Assembly: GCA_913057685.1 (NCBI GenBank)
Contig: CAJXOA010000021.1
Span: forward strand, 1-39,721
Length of the DNA: 39,721 bases
Source of the DNA: an uncultured Trueperaceae bacterium
GTDB taxonomy: Bacteria > Deinococcota > Deinococci > Deinococcales > Trueperaceae
Reading direction: 5' to 3'
Part shown: one piece after another, positions 9,208 through 17,765 of the stretch
Numbering within the stretch: the stretch's first letter is position 1
Layout of the letters: the number at the start of each line of letters is the position of its first letter
Made by a program: the position numbers and the translations under genes
The notes under the pieces: model-generated
What the model was told of the DNA's origin: nothing
The model's input: only the letters and a program-made list of their open reading frames with translations
Databases searched by the model: none

Positions 9208-9223
9208 GCGGACCTCCTGGGGG

Positions 9224-9243
9224 GAGGGCCCGGCCGGGCCCTC
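9224..9243 (-). repeat. 20-bp perfect palindrome in the ndk-aminotransferase gap
   Basis: The arms GAGGGCCCGG and CCGGGCCCTC meet without a spacer; as RNA they would form an 8-bp stem with a GGCC loop. It sits 5 nt before the AGGAGGT site of the aminotransferase and 11 nt after the ndk stop. It could terminate or attenuate ndk transcription, influence translation of the downstream gene, or bind a dimeric regulator. Confidence 0.6.
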
Positions 9244-9254
9244 GGGGTGGGGCG

Positions 9255-9668
9255 TCAGCCCAGTTCGGGGAAGAACAGGTCGATCTCGCGGCGGGCGGTC
9301 TCGGGGGCGTCGGAGCCGTGCGCGACGTTCTCGTCGATCGTCGTCGCGAAGTCGCCGCGGATCGTGCCGGGGGCGGCGTCGGCGGGGTTCGTCGCGCCCA
9401 TCATGGTGCGCCACCCGGCGATGGCGTCCTCGCCCTCGAGGACCATGGCGACCACGGGACCGCTGGTGATGAAGTCGACGAGGCCGGAAAAGAACGGCTT
9501 GTCGCGGTGTTCGCCGTAGTGGGTTTCCGCCGTCTCGCGGGGGATCTCCATGCGCTTGAGGGCGACGACGTCGTAGCCCTTGGCTTCGATGCGGGCGATC
9601 AGCTCGCCGACGAGGCGACGGCGGACGCCGTCGGGTTTGATCATGGCGAAGGTGCGCTCGGTGCTCAT
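9255..9668 (-). CDS. ndk: Nucleoside diphosphate kinase
   Basis: A 137-residue protein of typical length for the family. It exchanges the terminal phosphate between nucleoside triphosphates and diphosphates through a phospho-histidine. The active-site His117 is in NVAHGSD, and the family signatures FAMIKPDGV at the N-terminus and [16 protein letters not shown] before the catalytic His are intact. It should be cytosolic and act as a hexamer or tetramer. ATG 9668 is preceded by TAGATT at exactly 7 nt with no Shine-Dalgarno site, so it is probably leaderless. The DinB-family gene lies upstream in the same direction. Confidence 0.97.
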   Translation of the reverse strand: MSTERTFAMIKPDGVRRRLVGELIARIEAKGYDVVALKRMEIPRETAETHYGEHRDKPFFSGLVDFITSGPVVAMVLEGEDAIAGWRTMMGATNPADAAPGTIRGDFATTIDENVAHGSDAPETARREIDLFFPELG

Positions 9669-9675
9669 GGAGCGA

Positions 9676-9681
9676 AATCTA
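9676..9681 (-). promoter_or_regulatory. TANNNT -10-like box of ndk
   Basis: TAGATT on the minus strand, close to the TATAAT consensus, lies 7 nt from ATG 9668. This is one of the clearest leaderless-type promoters in the window. Confidence 0.55.
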
Positions 9682-9697
9682 CCACGGGGTGGGCGCG

Positions 9698-9710
9698 CGC
9701 CGGTCCGGCG
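9698..9710. repeat. Short inverted repeat between the DinB-family gene and ndk
   Basis: CGCCGG and CCGGCG flank a single T. It lies 19 bases past the DinB-family stop and just upstream of the ndk -10 box. It could be a weak terminator or an operator; nothing decides between them. Confidence 0.25.
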
Positions 9711-9728
9711 GCCCGGCGGGGCGGCGCG

Positions 9729-10229
9729 TCAGGCGTCGAGGATCGCGCCGAGCTGCTCGAGGTGGTTCAGGTCGTGCCCGGCGAGGAACCGCACGAGGGC
9801 GTCGACCGTTTCGTCCGTGCCCCGTTCCGGCTGGTGGTACGTCGCGAGCCACCCGCGCAAGTCGAGGCGCGCGAGCCACGCCAGGTTCCACGCCCGCAGG
9901 CCGGAGAACGACGCGACCGCGAGGGCGGGGTCCATCCCGCCGTAGTCGTGCGCCCAGGCGTCCTGGTCGTAGGGCTGCGCGACGTGGTCCGGCACGCCGG
10001 TCCGCGCCGCGGCGACCGCCTGGCGCGCGCGGAAGGCGAAGCCGACCTCCTGGTCGGCGAGGTGCGCGAGGATGGCGCGGCCGTCCCACCCGCCGTCGCG
10101 CCAGGGGCGCGCGGGATCGAAGCGAGGGTCGTCGAGGACCGCCTGCAGGTGCGTCGGGGTGGCGCGGAGCACCTCGAGCGGGTCGCGGTCCCCGAGGAGG
10201 GTGTCGAGGCGGTGAAGGTAGGCGTCCAC
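9729..10229 (-). CDS. DinB-family (DinB/YfiT-like four-helix bundle) protein
   Basis: A 166-residue protein matching the DinB/YfiT superfamily, a four-helix bundle that usually binds a divalent metal through three histidines. The expected triad is visible: His56 in AILAHLADQE, and His152 and His156 in GHDLNHLEQL near the C-terminus. Members include thiol-dependent transferases (bacillithiol, mycothiol) and many proteins of unknown role; the family is expanded in Deinococcus. No more specific activity can be assigned. GTG 10229 is the start because TAGCCT lies 7 nt upstream, again without a Shine-Dalgarno site. Confidence 0.85.
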   Translation of the reverse strand: MDAYLHRLDTLLGDRDPLEVLRATPTHLQAVLDDPRFDPARPWRDGGWDGRAILAHLADQEVGFAFRARQAVAAARTGVPDHVAQPYDQDAWAHDYGGMDPALAVASFSGLRAWNLAWLARLDLRGWLATYHQPERGTDETVDALVRFLAGHDLNHLEQLGAILDA

Positions 10230-10236
10230 GTGCGGG

Positions 10237-10242
10237 AGGCTA
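10237..10242 (-). promoter_or_regulatory. TANNNT -10-like box of the DinB-family gene
   Basis: TAGCCT on the minus strand is 7 nt from GTG 10229, the same geometry as at ndk. Confidence 0.45.
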
Positions 10243-10300
10243 GCACCGTCGGGACGCGGCGTCCCGTCCGGAGGCGGGGCGCCGTCCGGGGAGGCCCCGT

Positions 10301-10326
10301 GCGGGGGCGTCGGTCGACGCCCCCGC
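10301..10326 (-). terminator. Hairpin terminator after nuoN
   Basis: A perfect 11-bp stem (GCGGGGGCGTC with GACGCCCCCGC) and 4-nt loop starts 9 nt past the nuoN stop. There is no T-tract after it. Its position at the end of the 14-gene operon argues for a termination or 3'-end stabilising role. Confidence 0.65.
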
Positions 10327-10334
10327 GGCGCGCC

Positions 10335-11798
10335 TCAGGGGACGAGCGCCAGCGCGGCGCCGGCCCCCTCGACGAGGGCGTACCAGACGTCGGGGAACAA
10401 CCCCATCGCGACGGTCCCGGCGGCGGCGAGGCCGACCGCCCAACGGGCGGCGTCGCTGGGCGCGACCTCGATGGCCCGGGGGGCGCGCGCGAACCACATG
10501 GCGAACACGAAGCGGGTGTAGTACACCACCGCGACGACCGCCGCGAGGAGCGCGAGGACGGCGAGCGACGACCAGCCGGCGTCGAACGCCGCACGGACCG
10601 CGAGCGCCTTGCCGAAGAACCCGGCGAGCGGGGGGAAGCCCGCGAGGCTGAACAGGAACAGGGTCATGGCGATCGCCAGGCCGGGCTTGCGCGCCCCGAG
10701 GCCCTGCCACGCCTCGATGCGGTCCCCCTGCGGGTCGTCGTGCATCACGAGGTGCGTCACGGCGAACGCCCCGAGGTTCATGAAGGTGTAGGCGAGGAGG
10801 TACCACACGACCGTCGTGGGCGAGGCGAGGCCCTGCCCCGCGGCGAGGACGGCGAGGCCCAGGTAGCCCGCGTGCGCGACGGCGGAGTAGCCCAGCATGC
10901 GCTTCGCGCCGCTCTGCAGGAGCGCCCCGAGGTTGCCGACCACGAGCGTGAGGGCGACGAGGATCGCGAGCATCAGGTCCAGGCTGGGCACCGTCGCCGG
11001 CCACGCTTCGCTCGCGACGCGCAGGAGCGCCCCGAAGGCGGCGACCTTCACGACGACGCTCATGAACGCCGTGACGGGGGTCGGCGCGCCGGTGTAGACG
11101 TCCGGCGCCCACTGGTGGAACGGCGCGAACGACACCTTGAAGCCGAGCCCGACGAGCACGAACGCCCCCCCGAGCAACGCCAGCGGGCCGGGCGCGCCGG
11201 CGGCGAGGGCGGCGCCGATCGACGCGAAGTCGAACGCGCCGGTCGCGCCGTACGTGAGGGCCACGCCGTAGATCAGGATCGCGGAGGCGAACGCACCGAG
11301 CAGGAAGTACTTCATGCCGGCCTCCTCGCCCTCCCGCACCCCCGTCCGCCAGGCGGAGAGGGCGTAGACGGAGAGGCTGAGGATCTCGAGGCCGAGGAGC
11401 AGCACGACGAAGTCGCCGGCGTGGACCATGGCGATGCCGCCGGTCGCGGCGAGCAGCAACAGCGGGTGGAACTCCGGGCGGTCGCCGACCCGCGCGACCG
11501 GCGCATCCCAACTGAGCAGCACCGCGAGGAACGTCCCCACCAGGATCGCGACGGCGAGGCCGGCGGACGCGCCGTCGACGACCCACTGCACCCCGAACGT
11601 CGCGCCGTGCGCGCCGGGGTCGACGAGGTTCCGTACGGCGAACACCGCGGCGGCGGCGAGGCCGAGGAGCGCGACGGCGCCCCCCTGCCGCGCGTCGGCG
11701 CGGACGGTGCCGAGGATCAGGGCGGTCGCCGCGGCGACCAGCAGGGTGAGGGCGGGCGCGATGCCGCCCAGCACGAGGCCGTCCGGGGGGACGATCAT
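10335..11798 (-). CDS. nuoN: NADH-quinone oxidoreductase subunit N
   Basis: A 487-residue antiporter-like membrane subunit of complex I, with about 14 hydrophobic helices. The proton-path residues of the family are present: Glu138 in LLLGLEILSLS, Lys221 in GLGFKVSFAPFHQW and Lys251 in MSVVVKVAAFG. It forms one of the proton-translocating modules in the membrane arm, between the J/K/A region and subunit M. Last gene of the operon; its ATG overlaps the nuoM stop by 4 nt and a strong hairpin follows. Length is close to that of other bacterial NuoN proteins. Confidence 0.96.
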   Translation of the reverse strand: MIVPPDGLVLGGIAPALTLLVAAATALILGTVRADARQGGAVALLGLAAAAVFAVRNLVDPGAHGATFGVQWVVDGASAGLAVAILVGTFLAVLLSWDAPVARVGDRPEFHPLLLLAATGGIAMVHAGDFVVLLLGLEILSLSVYALSAWRTGVREGEEAGMKYFLLGAFASAILIYGVALTYGATGAFDFASIGAALAAGAPGPLALLGGAFVLVGLGFKVSFAPFHQWAPDVYTGAPTPVTAFMSVVVKVAAFGALLRVASEAWPATVPSLDLMLAILVALTLVVGNLGALLQSGAKRMLGYSAVAHAGYLGLAVLAAGQGLASPTTVVWYLLAYTFMNLGAFAVTHLVMHDDPQGDRIEAWQGLGARKPGLAIAMTLFLFSLAGFPPLAGFFGKALAVRAAFDAGWSSLAVLALLAAVVAVVYYTRFVFAMWFARAPRAIEVAPSDAARWAVGLAAAGTVAMGLFPDVWYALVEGAGAALALVP

Positions 11799-13306
11799 CG
11801 TTCGCCTCCCTTCGCGGCGAGGGCCGTGGACGCGGGGCTCCGCTCCGGCCCCTCAGCGGCGTCCGCCGCGTGCGGGGGGACGGCGGTGGGGTCCACCGCC
11901 GCCGTCGTCGCGATCTGCGCCGAGGCGTCGATGCGCTCGAGCTGCGGCGCGGGCGCCAGCCCGAGCCACAGGATGCCGGCGATCAGGGGGGCGACGACCA
12001 AGACCTCGGACGCGCGGAGGTCGGCGCGGCGTTCGCCGGGCGGCCCCTGGTACAGCCGCTGGTAGGTGTTGACGCCGTACACGCCGGCGGCGACGACGCT
12101 GCCGAGCGCCGCGACGCCGCCCAGCCAGGGGGAGGCGGCGAACCCGCCGGCCAACGCCAGGAACTCCCCGGGGAAGTTCGAGAGGCCGGGGACGCCGATC
12201 GCGGCGAACAGGGCGAACAGCGTGACCGCCGCGAGGGCGGGGGCGCCCTTCGCGAGGCCGCCGTAGCGAGCGAAGTCGAACCCGCCGGTGCGCTCGTGCA
12301 GCATCCCGGCGATCAGGAACAGCGCGCCGGTGGAGAGCATCTGCGCGGCGAGGAGGAACATCGCGCCGCTCCCCCCGAGGGGCGTGAGGGAGAACACGCC
12401 GAGCGCGACGACGCCCATGTGCGACAGCGACATGTACGCCAGCATCGACTTGAGGTCCTCCTGCCGGGTCGCGGCGAGGCCGCCCCAGAGGGCGGTGGCG
12501 GCGGCGAGGGGGAGGAGGATCGGTTGGAACGCCGCGGCGCCGTCGGGCAGGAGCGGGATCGCCCACGCGAAGAACCCGAAGCCGCCGACCTTGTAGAGGG
12601 TGCCGGCGACGTCCGCGACGCCGGACGCCGGGTTCTCGCGGTGGAAGTCGATCAGCCAGGCGTGCAGGGGGAACAGCGGGAGCTTCACCGCGAACGCCGC
12701 GGCGAAGCCGGCGAACAACCAGGTCTGCACGACCGGGTCGAGGGCGCGGGCGGCGGGCAGGAGGTCGGCGAAGGCGTAGCTCGCCGCGCCGGAGAGCGGC
12801 ACGATCGCGAGGATCGAGGCGAGCATCAGGAACGACCCGGTGATGGCGTACACCAGGTACTTCGTGACCGCGCCGCGGCGCCCGCGGCCGCCGAACGTCC
12901 CGAGGAGGAACAGGCTGGGGAGCAGCGTCGCCTCCCAGAAGACGTACATCAGCACCAGGTCGGTGGCGAGGAACACCCCGTTGAGGGTGGTGTGCATCAG
13001 CAGCAACGCCGTCAGGTAGCGGCGGCGTTCGTCCACCGGCCGGCGGGCGGCGGTGAGGACGACGGGCACCATCGTCAACGCGGCGGTGGTCACCAGGACG
13101 CTGCGGACCCCGAACGGGTCCAGGGTGACGTCGATCCCGAGGGCGGGCAGCCAGGCGACCGACAGGGCGCCGGACCCGGCGAGGAACGCCGACGTCGCGA
13201 ACGTCGCGACGGCCGACGCGACGGCGCCGACGACCGCGAGGCGGCCGGGCGCGAAGGCGGCGGCGGCCGCCCCGAGGAGGGGGAGGACCAACATCCAGAG
13301 CGTCAT
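11795..13306 (-). CDS. nuoM: NADH-quinone oxidoreductase subunit M
   Basis: A 503-residue antiporter-like membrane subunit. The conserved charged residues are Glu125 in VFWEATLLPS, Lys208 in AFAVKLPLFPLHAWL and Lys239 in GTLYKVGGFG. It carries one proton channel in the membrane arm. The C-terminal 50 or so residues form an Ala/Pro-rich hydrophilic tail with no membrane segment, longer than usual. ATG 13306 overlaps the nuoL stop by 4 nt, and its own stop overlaps nuoN by 4 nt, indicating translational coupling on both sides. Confidence 0.96.
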   Translation of the reverse strand: MTLWMLVLPLLGAAAAAFAPGRLAVVGAVASAVATFATSAFLAGSGALSVAWLPALGIDVTLDPFGVRSVLVTTAALTMVPVVLTAARRPVDERRRYLTALLLMHTTLNGVFLATDLVLMYVFWEATLLPSLFLLGTFGGRGRRGAVTKYLVYAITGSFLMLASILAIVPLSGAASYAFADLLPAARALDPVVQTWLFAGFAAAFAVKLPLFPLHAWLIDFHRENPASGVADVAGTLYKVGGFGFFAWAIPLLPDGAAAFQPILLPLAAATALWGGLAATRQEDLKSMLAYMSLSHMGVVALGVFSLTPLGGSGAMFLLAAQMLSTGALFLIAGMLHERTGGFDFARYGGLAKGAPALAAVTLFALFAAIGVPGLSNFPGEFLALAGGFAASPWLGGVAALGSVVAAGVYGVNTYQRLYQGPPGERRADLRASEVLVVAPLIAGILWLGLAPAPQLERIDASAQIATTAAVDPTAVPPHAADAAEGPERSPASTALAAKGGER

Positions 13307-15240
13307 CCGCGCACCCCCGTCCAGGCCAGCACGAGGGCGAGGACCACCGCCCCGGCGAACATCGCGAAGGCGTACGTGCGGACGAAGCCGGTCTGCACCG
13401 CCGCAGCGAGGCGGGCGAACAGGGTGAGCGCCGAACCGAGGCCCAACAGGCCGCGGTCGACGACGTCGCGGTCGAGGACCGCCACGCCGTCCGCGGTGCC
13501 CTCGGAGCCGCCCACGACCACCGCGCGGTAGGCGCCGTCGACGCCCATCCCACCGCGCGCGAACGTCGCGAGGGGACCGTCGGCGAGGCGGCGCACGGGC
13601 GCGCCGGCGCGGCGGGCGTACACCCACGCGCCGACCGCGAGGCCGGCGAGGGCGGCGACTACCGAGACGGCGATCAACGTCCACTCGACCGCGGCGGAGG
13701 GGTGCGCGAACGGCACCTCGACGAGCCCGCGGAGGGTGGCGTCCTGCAGCCAGCCCTTGATGGCGTTCGGGAAGGCGAAGGCGGGCAGCCCGACGAAGCC
13801 GGCGACGGCGGAGAAGGCGGCCAGCACCACGAGGGGGGTCGTCATGACGGCGGGCGACTCGTGCACGCCGGCCTCGACCTTGGCGTCCATGCGCGACGCC
13901 CCGCCGAAGATCCCGTGGTACCAGCGGAACATGTAGAAGGCGGTCAGCGCCGCCGTCACGAGCAGCACGCCGTACAGCGCGGTCGTGCCGTAGCCCGCGA
14001 GGTGTTCGCTGGTGAGGGTGTAGACGAGGATGGCGTCCTTGCTGAAGAAGCCGGCGAGCGGCGGGAGGCCGGCGATCGCCAGCACCCCCAGCAGGCTGGT
14101 GGCGTGCGTGAGCGGCAGGAGGCGGCGCAGGCCCCCCATCCTGCGGAGGTCCTGTTCGCCGTGCAGAGCGTGGATGACCGAGCCCGCGCCGAGGAACAAC
14201 AGCGCCTTGAAGAAGGCGTGCGTCACGACGTGGAAGATGCCGACCCAGTAGGCGCCGGCGCCGACGGCGACGAACATGTAGCCGAGTTGGCTGATCGTCG
14301 ACCAGGCGAGGATCTTCTTGACGTCGGTCTGCGCGAGCGCCACGAGGGCGGCGACGAGGGCGGTGGCGGCCCCCACCCAGGCGACGACGGCGGAGGCGAA
14401 CGGCGTCATCGCGAACAGCGGGGCGCTGCGCGCGACGAGGTAGACGCCGGCGGTGACCATCGTCGCGGCGTGGATCAACGCCGAGACCGGCGTGGGGCCG
14501 GCCATCGCGTCGGGCAGCCACACGTGGAGGGGGATCTGCGCCGACTTGCCGGCCGCGCCGACGAGCAGCAGCACCCCGATCAGGCCCAGCAGCTCCGACC
14601 CGAACGCGCGCTCCACCGCGGCGGCGTTCACCTCCTGGATGGTGAGGGTGCCGAACGCACCGATCATCAGGAACATCGCGAGCAGCAGCCCGACGTCGCC
14701 GATGCGGTTGACGATGAACGCCTTGCGGCCGGCGTCGGCGTTGGCGGTGCGGTCGTACCAGAAACCGATCAGCAGGAACGAGGCGACGCCGACCCCCTCC
14801 CACCCGACGAACATCAGGGCGTAGGAGTCGGCCAGCACCAGTACCGACATCGCGGCGAGGAACAGGTTCAACAGCGCGAAGTAGCGGCTTTGCCCGGGGT
14901 CGTCGTGCATGTAGCCGATGCTGTAGACGTGGATGAGGCTCCCGACGCCGGTGATGATCAGCATCATCGTGACCGACAACGGGTCGATCATCACGCCGAG
15001 CGGGACCGCGAGGTCGCCGGCGCGGAGGTAGTCCCAGAGCGGCACCGCGACGCTGCGCGCCTCGCGCCCGAGGAGCGCGACGAACGCGACCAGCGACAGC
15101 GCGAACGCGCCGAGCGCGACGGCGCTGGCGAGGAGGCCGTGGAGGGGCGCGCGCAGCCACCGGCCGAAGACGCCGTTGACGATCGCGCCGGCCAACGCCA
15201 GCGCGGGCGCGAAGGTGAGCCAGGTGGCGGGGTCGCTCAC
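13303..15240 (-). CDS. nuoL: NADH-quinone oxidoreductase subunit L
   Basis: A 645-residue distal membrane subunit, the largest antiporter-like protein of complex I. Glu148 in FVGWEGVGVASFL and Lys232 in GAAGKSAQIPLHVWLPDAM mark the proton path, followed by the PTPVSALIHAATMVTAGVYL signature. The region after residue 530 should form the long lateral helix that runs along the membrane arm. Start is GTG 15240, overlapping the nuoK stop as GTGA. The family's usual length is 600-660 residues, so it appears complete. Confidence 0.96.
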   Translation of the reverse strand: MSDPATWLTFAPALALAGAIVNGVFGRWLRAPLHGLLASAVALGAFALSLVAFVALLGREARSVAVPLWDYLRAGDLAVPLGVMIDPLSVTMMLIITGVGSLIHVYSIGYMHDDPGQSRYFALLNLFLAAMSVLVLADSYALMFVGWEGVGVASFLLIGFWYDRTANADAGRKAFIVNRIGDVGLLLAMFLMIGAFGTLTIQEVNAAAVERAFGSELLGLIGVLLLVGAAGKSAQIPLHVWLPDAMAGPTPVSALIHAATMVTAGVYLVARSAPLFAMTPFASAVVAWVGAATALVAALVALAQTDVKKILAWSTISQLGYMFVAVGAGAYWVGIFHVVTHAFFKALLFLGAGSVIHALHGEQDLRRMGGLRRLLPLTHATSLLGVLAIAGLPPLAGFFSKDAILVYTLTSEHLAGYGTTALYGVLLVTAALTAFYMFRWYHGIFGGASRMDAKVEAGVHESPAVMTTPLVVLAAFSAVAGFVGLPAFAFPNAIKGWLQDATLRGLVEVPFAHPSAAVEWTLIAVSVVAALAGLAVGAWVYARRAGAPVRRLADGPLATFARGGMGVDGAYRAVVVGGSEGTADGVAVLDRDVVDRGLLGLGSALTLFARLAAAVQTGFVRTYAFAMFAGAVVLALVLAWTGVRG

Positions 15241-15566
15241 GAGCGCACCTCCGAAAGGACGTCGACGTCGGTGCTGGCCCGGTCACGGAAGATCGCGACG
15301 AGGATGCCGAGGCCGACCGCGACCTCCGCCGCGGCGATGGCGAGCACGACGAAGACGACGGTCTGGCCGGACATCGCGACGGCGGCGCCGGCGTCCGCCC
15401 AGCGGTTGGCGAAGGCGACGAGCGACAGGTTGGCGGCGTTCAGCATCAGTTCGACGCTGAGGAACACCAGGATGGCGCTGCGGCGGGTGAGGACCCCGAC
15501 GGCGCCGGCGGCGAACAGCGCGGCGGACAGCGCGACCCAGTAGCTGGGGGGGACGGGCTCGAACAC
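15237..15566 (-). CDS. nuoK: NADH-quinone oxidoreductase subunit K
   Basis: A 109-residue, three-helix membrane subunit with the family pattern SAILVFLSVELMLNAANLSLVAF; the acidic residue in helix 2 (SVELMLNAAN) takes part in proton movement. It starts at GTG 15566, 1 nt after the nuoJ stop, and its TGA overlaps nuoL by 4 nt. Length is normal for the family (about 100 residues). Confidence 0.95.
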   Translation of the reverse strand: MFEPVPPSYWVALSAALFAAGAVGVLTRRSAILVFLSVELMLNAANLSLVAFANRWADAGAAVAMSGQTVVFVVLAIAAAEVAVGLGILVAIFRDRASTDVDVLSEVRS

Positions 15567-15567
15567 G

Positions 15568-16158
15568 CTACACCTCCACCGGTTCGCGGCCGGGAAGGGG
15601 CGGCGCGTCGGGCGCGTCGGCGCCGGCGCGGCCGGCCCGCGCGCGGGCCTCCGCCGCCTGCCCGGCGCGGCGTTGCACCAGCCCGACGGCGGCGACGATG
15701 CCGGTCAACAACAGCACGCCGACCAGGTGGAACGACAACACCATCGGGCCGAACAGTTGGTCGGCGACGCCCTCCGCGCCGCTGCCGGCGAACACCTCGA
15801 GCAGCGCGGCGGGGCTGGCGGGCCCGATCGGGTCGCGCGCCAGGACCGCGAGGACGGCGACGAGGGCGAGGGCGCCGGCGCCCCAGGCGGCGGGCCGCAA
15901 CCACGTCAGGCTCGGGGCGGGCGCCTCCCCGTCGAGGGCGAGGAGCATGATGACGAACAGGAACAGCACCATGATCGCGCCGGCGTAGACGATCACCTGG
16001 ATGGCGGCCAGGAAGCCGGCGTTCAGCTGCACGTACGCGATCGCGAGCGCGAGGAGGGTCCCGACGAGCGACAGCGCGGCGTGCACCGGCTGCCGGAGCG
16101 TCACCACGCCGATCGCCCCGATCAGCATGACGGTGGCGATCGCGGCGAAGGCGAGCAT
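15568..16158 (-). CDS. nuoJ: NADH-quinone oxidoreductase subunit J
   Basis: A 196-residue membrane subunit with five hydrophobic segments. The family's characteristic third helix is visible as [19 protein letters not shown] (about residues 54-72), a flexible segment implicated in coupling. The last 40 residues form a hydrophilic Ala/Arg/Pro-rich tail. ATG 16158 shares one base with the nuoI TGA (TGATG), a classic coupling arrangement, and nuoK follows after 1 nt. Confidence 0.94.
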   Translation of the reverse strand: MLAFAAIATVMLIGAIGVVTLRQPVHAALSLVGTLLALAIAYVQLNAGFLAAIQVIVYAGAIMVLFLFVIMLLALDGEAPAPSLTWLRPAAWGAGALALVAVLAVLARDPIGPASPAALLEVFAGSGAEGVADQLFGPMVLSFHLVGVLLLTGIVAAVGLVQRRAGQAAEARARAGRAGADAPDAPPLPGREPVEV

Positions 16159-16685
16159 CAGTAGTCCACGCCCTCGAGCTCGGGCCGGTGGCTGGGGGCG
16201 AGGCCCAGCTCGACGTCGCGGCCGGCGCGCTCCGCTTCGCGGCGTTGCCACTTCGAGCCCTTGACCCCGACGAGCATGTCGTCCTTGCCGTAGACGAAGT
16301 TCTCGTAGCGGAAGTCGGCGAGTTCGAACTCGTGCCCGAGGACGATCGCGCCGGTCGGGCAGGCCTCCTCGCAGAAGCCGCAGAAGATGCAGCGCAGCAT
16401 GTTGATCTCGTAGATCGAGGCGTAGCGCTCCCCGGCGCTGGTGGGGTCGTCGGGGTCGTTCTCGGCCGCCTCGACGTAGATCGCGTAGGCGGGGCAGGCG
16501 GCGGCGCAGAGGCTGCAGCCGATGCACTTCTCGAGGCCCGTGTCGGGGTGGCGCAGCAGGTGGTGCCGTCCGCGGAAGCGGGCCTGGACGTCGACCTTCT
16601 CCTCCGGGTACTGCACCGTGACGGGCTTCTTGAACAGGTGGGACAGGGTGACGCCCATCCCTTTGGCGATGCCGAGTACGCTCAT
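16158..16685 (-). CDS. nuoI: NADH-quinone oxidoreductase subunit I (two [4Fe-4S] clusters)
   Basis: A 175-residue ferredoxin-like subunit. Two CxxCxxCxxxC(P) motifs are intact: Cys54, 57, 60, 64 and Cys99, 102, 105, 109. They bind clusters N6a and N6b, which pass electrons from the peripheral arm to N2 in NuoB. ATG 16685 has a clear GAGGGGGG site. Unlike the other nuo genes it is separated from its upstream neighbour by 66 nt, which hold a hairpin ending 2 nt before the ribosome-binding site. Confidence 0.97.
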   Translation of the reverse strand: MSVLGIAKGMGVTLSHLFKKPVTVQYPEEKVDVQARFRGRHHLLRHPDTGLEKCIGCSLCAAACPAYAIYVEAAENDPDDPTSAGERYASIYEINMLRCIFCGFCEEACPTGAIVLGHEFELADFRYENFVYGKDDMLVGVKGSKWQRREAERAGRDVELGLAPSHRPELEGVDY

Positions 16686-16699
16686 GCTTCCCCCCTCGT

Positions 16700-16717
16700 G
16701 CGCGCCGCTCGGCGCGC
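16700..16717 (-). repeat. Intercistronic hairpin between nuoH and nuoI
   Basis: GCGCGCC and GGCGCGC form a 7-bp stem with a 4-nt loop in the only long gap of the nuo operon. The GAGGGG ribosome-binding site of nuoI begins 2 nt after the stem. It may be a processing or stability element, or may affect nuoI translation. Confidence 0.5.
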
Positions 16718-16751
16718 GGGCGTGGTCGGGCGTGGTGGTGCGGTTCTCTCG

Positions 16752-17765
16752 TCAAAGCACAAAGGCGATCACCGCTCCCGTCAACAGCGCCGCCCCGAGC
16801 GCGATCTCGAACAACCACACCCAGCCGAAACGCATGAGTTGGTCGTAGCGGAAGCGCATGAGGGACGCCTGCAACCAGATGAAGATCGTCAGCAGCACGA
16901 AGATCTTGAGGAACAGCCACACGAACGGCCATTCGCTCATGCCGGGCACGAGGGCGTCGACGAAGCCGGGGCCCTTCCACCCGCCGAGGAACAGCGTGCT
17001 GATGAACGCCGAAGCGGTGATCATGCCGACGTACTCGGCCATGAAGAACAACGCGAACTTGAGGCTGGAGTACTCGGTGATGTAGCCCGCGACGAGCTCC
17101 TGCTCCGCTTCGGGCAGGTCGAAGGGGACGTTGGAGACCTCGGCGGTGGCGCTGATCCAGAAGGCGAACAACGCCACCAGCAGGCCCGGCCACAACAGGG
17201 GGCTGACCGACCAGACGTTGATCTCGACGATCTCGCGGAGGTTCAGCGTGCCGGCGATCATGATGACGCTCAGGACCGACAGGCCGAGCCCGAGCTCGTA
17301 GCTGATGATCTGCGCGGAGCTGCGCAGCGAGCCGAGCAGGGAGTACTTGCTGTTCGCCGCCCACCCGCCGAGGAAGATGCCGTAGACGCCGATCGAGGTG
17401 GTGGCGAGGACGTACAGGAGGCCGATGTCGAGGTCGACGATCCAGGGGTCCATCCCGAAGAGCGAGTTGGCGGGGCCCGCCGGGATCGCGCCGAAGGCGA
17501 CGAGGGCGAACACGACGCTGATGCCGGGCGCGAGGATGAAGACGACCTTGTCGGCGTGCGTGGGGGTGACGTCCTGCTTGAAGATCATCTTGATCGCGTC
17601 GGCGATCGGTTGCAGGAGGCCCTCCCAGCCGGTGCGGTTGGGGCCGATGCGGTGCTGGAAGCGCGCCAGGAGGCGACGCTGCAGCCACGTCAGGTAGGCG
17701 AACCCCCCGAGCAGCAGGACGCTCATGACGAGCGCCTTGAGGAAGATCACCCAGTAGGGATCCAC
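16752..17765 (-). CDS. nuoH: NADH-quinone oxidoreductase subunit H
   Basis: A 337-residue polytopic subunit that forms most of the quinone chamber at the junction of the two arms. The signature [17 protein letters not shown] and following loop at about residues 50-70 are present, as are the acidic stretch [14 protein letters not shown] and the surrounding helices. GTG 17765 follows directly after the nuoG TAG with no gap. An ATG is absent at this position, and the GTG gives an N-terminus ([15 protein letters not shown]) matching the family. The length is slightly short of E. coli NuoH and close to other bacterial members. Confidence 0.95.
   Translation of the reverse strand: MDPYWVIFLKALVMSVLLLGGFAYLTWLQRRLLARFQHRIGPNRTGWEGLLQPIADAIKMIFKQDVTPTHADKVVFILAPGISVVFALVAFGAIPAGPANSLFGMDPWIVDLDIGLLYVLATTSIGVYGIFLGGWAANSKYSLLGSLRSSAQIISYELGLGLSVLSVIMIAGTLNLREIVEINVWSVSPLLWPGLLVALFAFWISATAEVSNVPFDLPEAEQELVAGYITEYSSLKFALFFMAEYVGMITASAFISTLFLGGWKGPGFVDALVPGMSEWPFVWLFLKIFVLLTIFIWLQASLMRFRYDQLMRFGWVWLFEIALGAALLTGAVIAFVL

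Noticed and set aside
11795-15286. A 1163-residue protein containing NuoM
   Set aside because: The N-terminal part is nuoL read in another frame. NuoM begins at ATG 13306, which overlaps the nuoL stop in the usual way.
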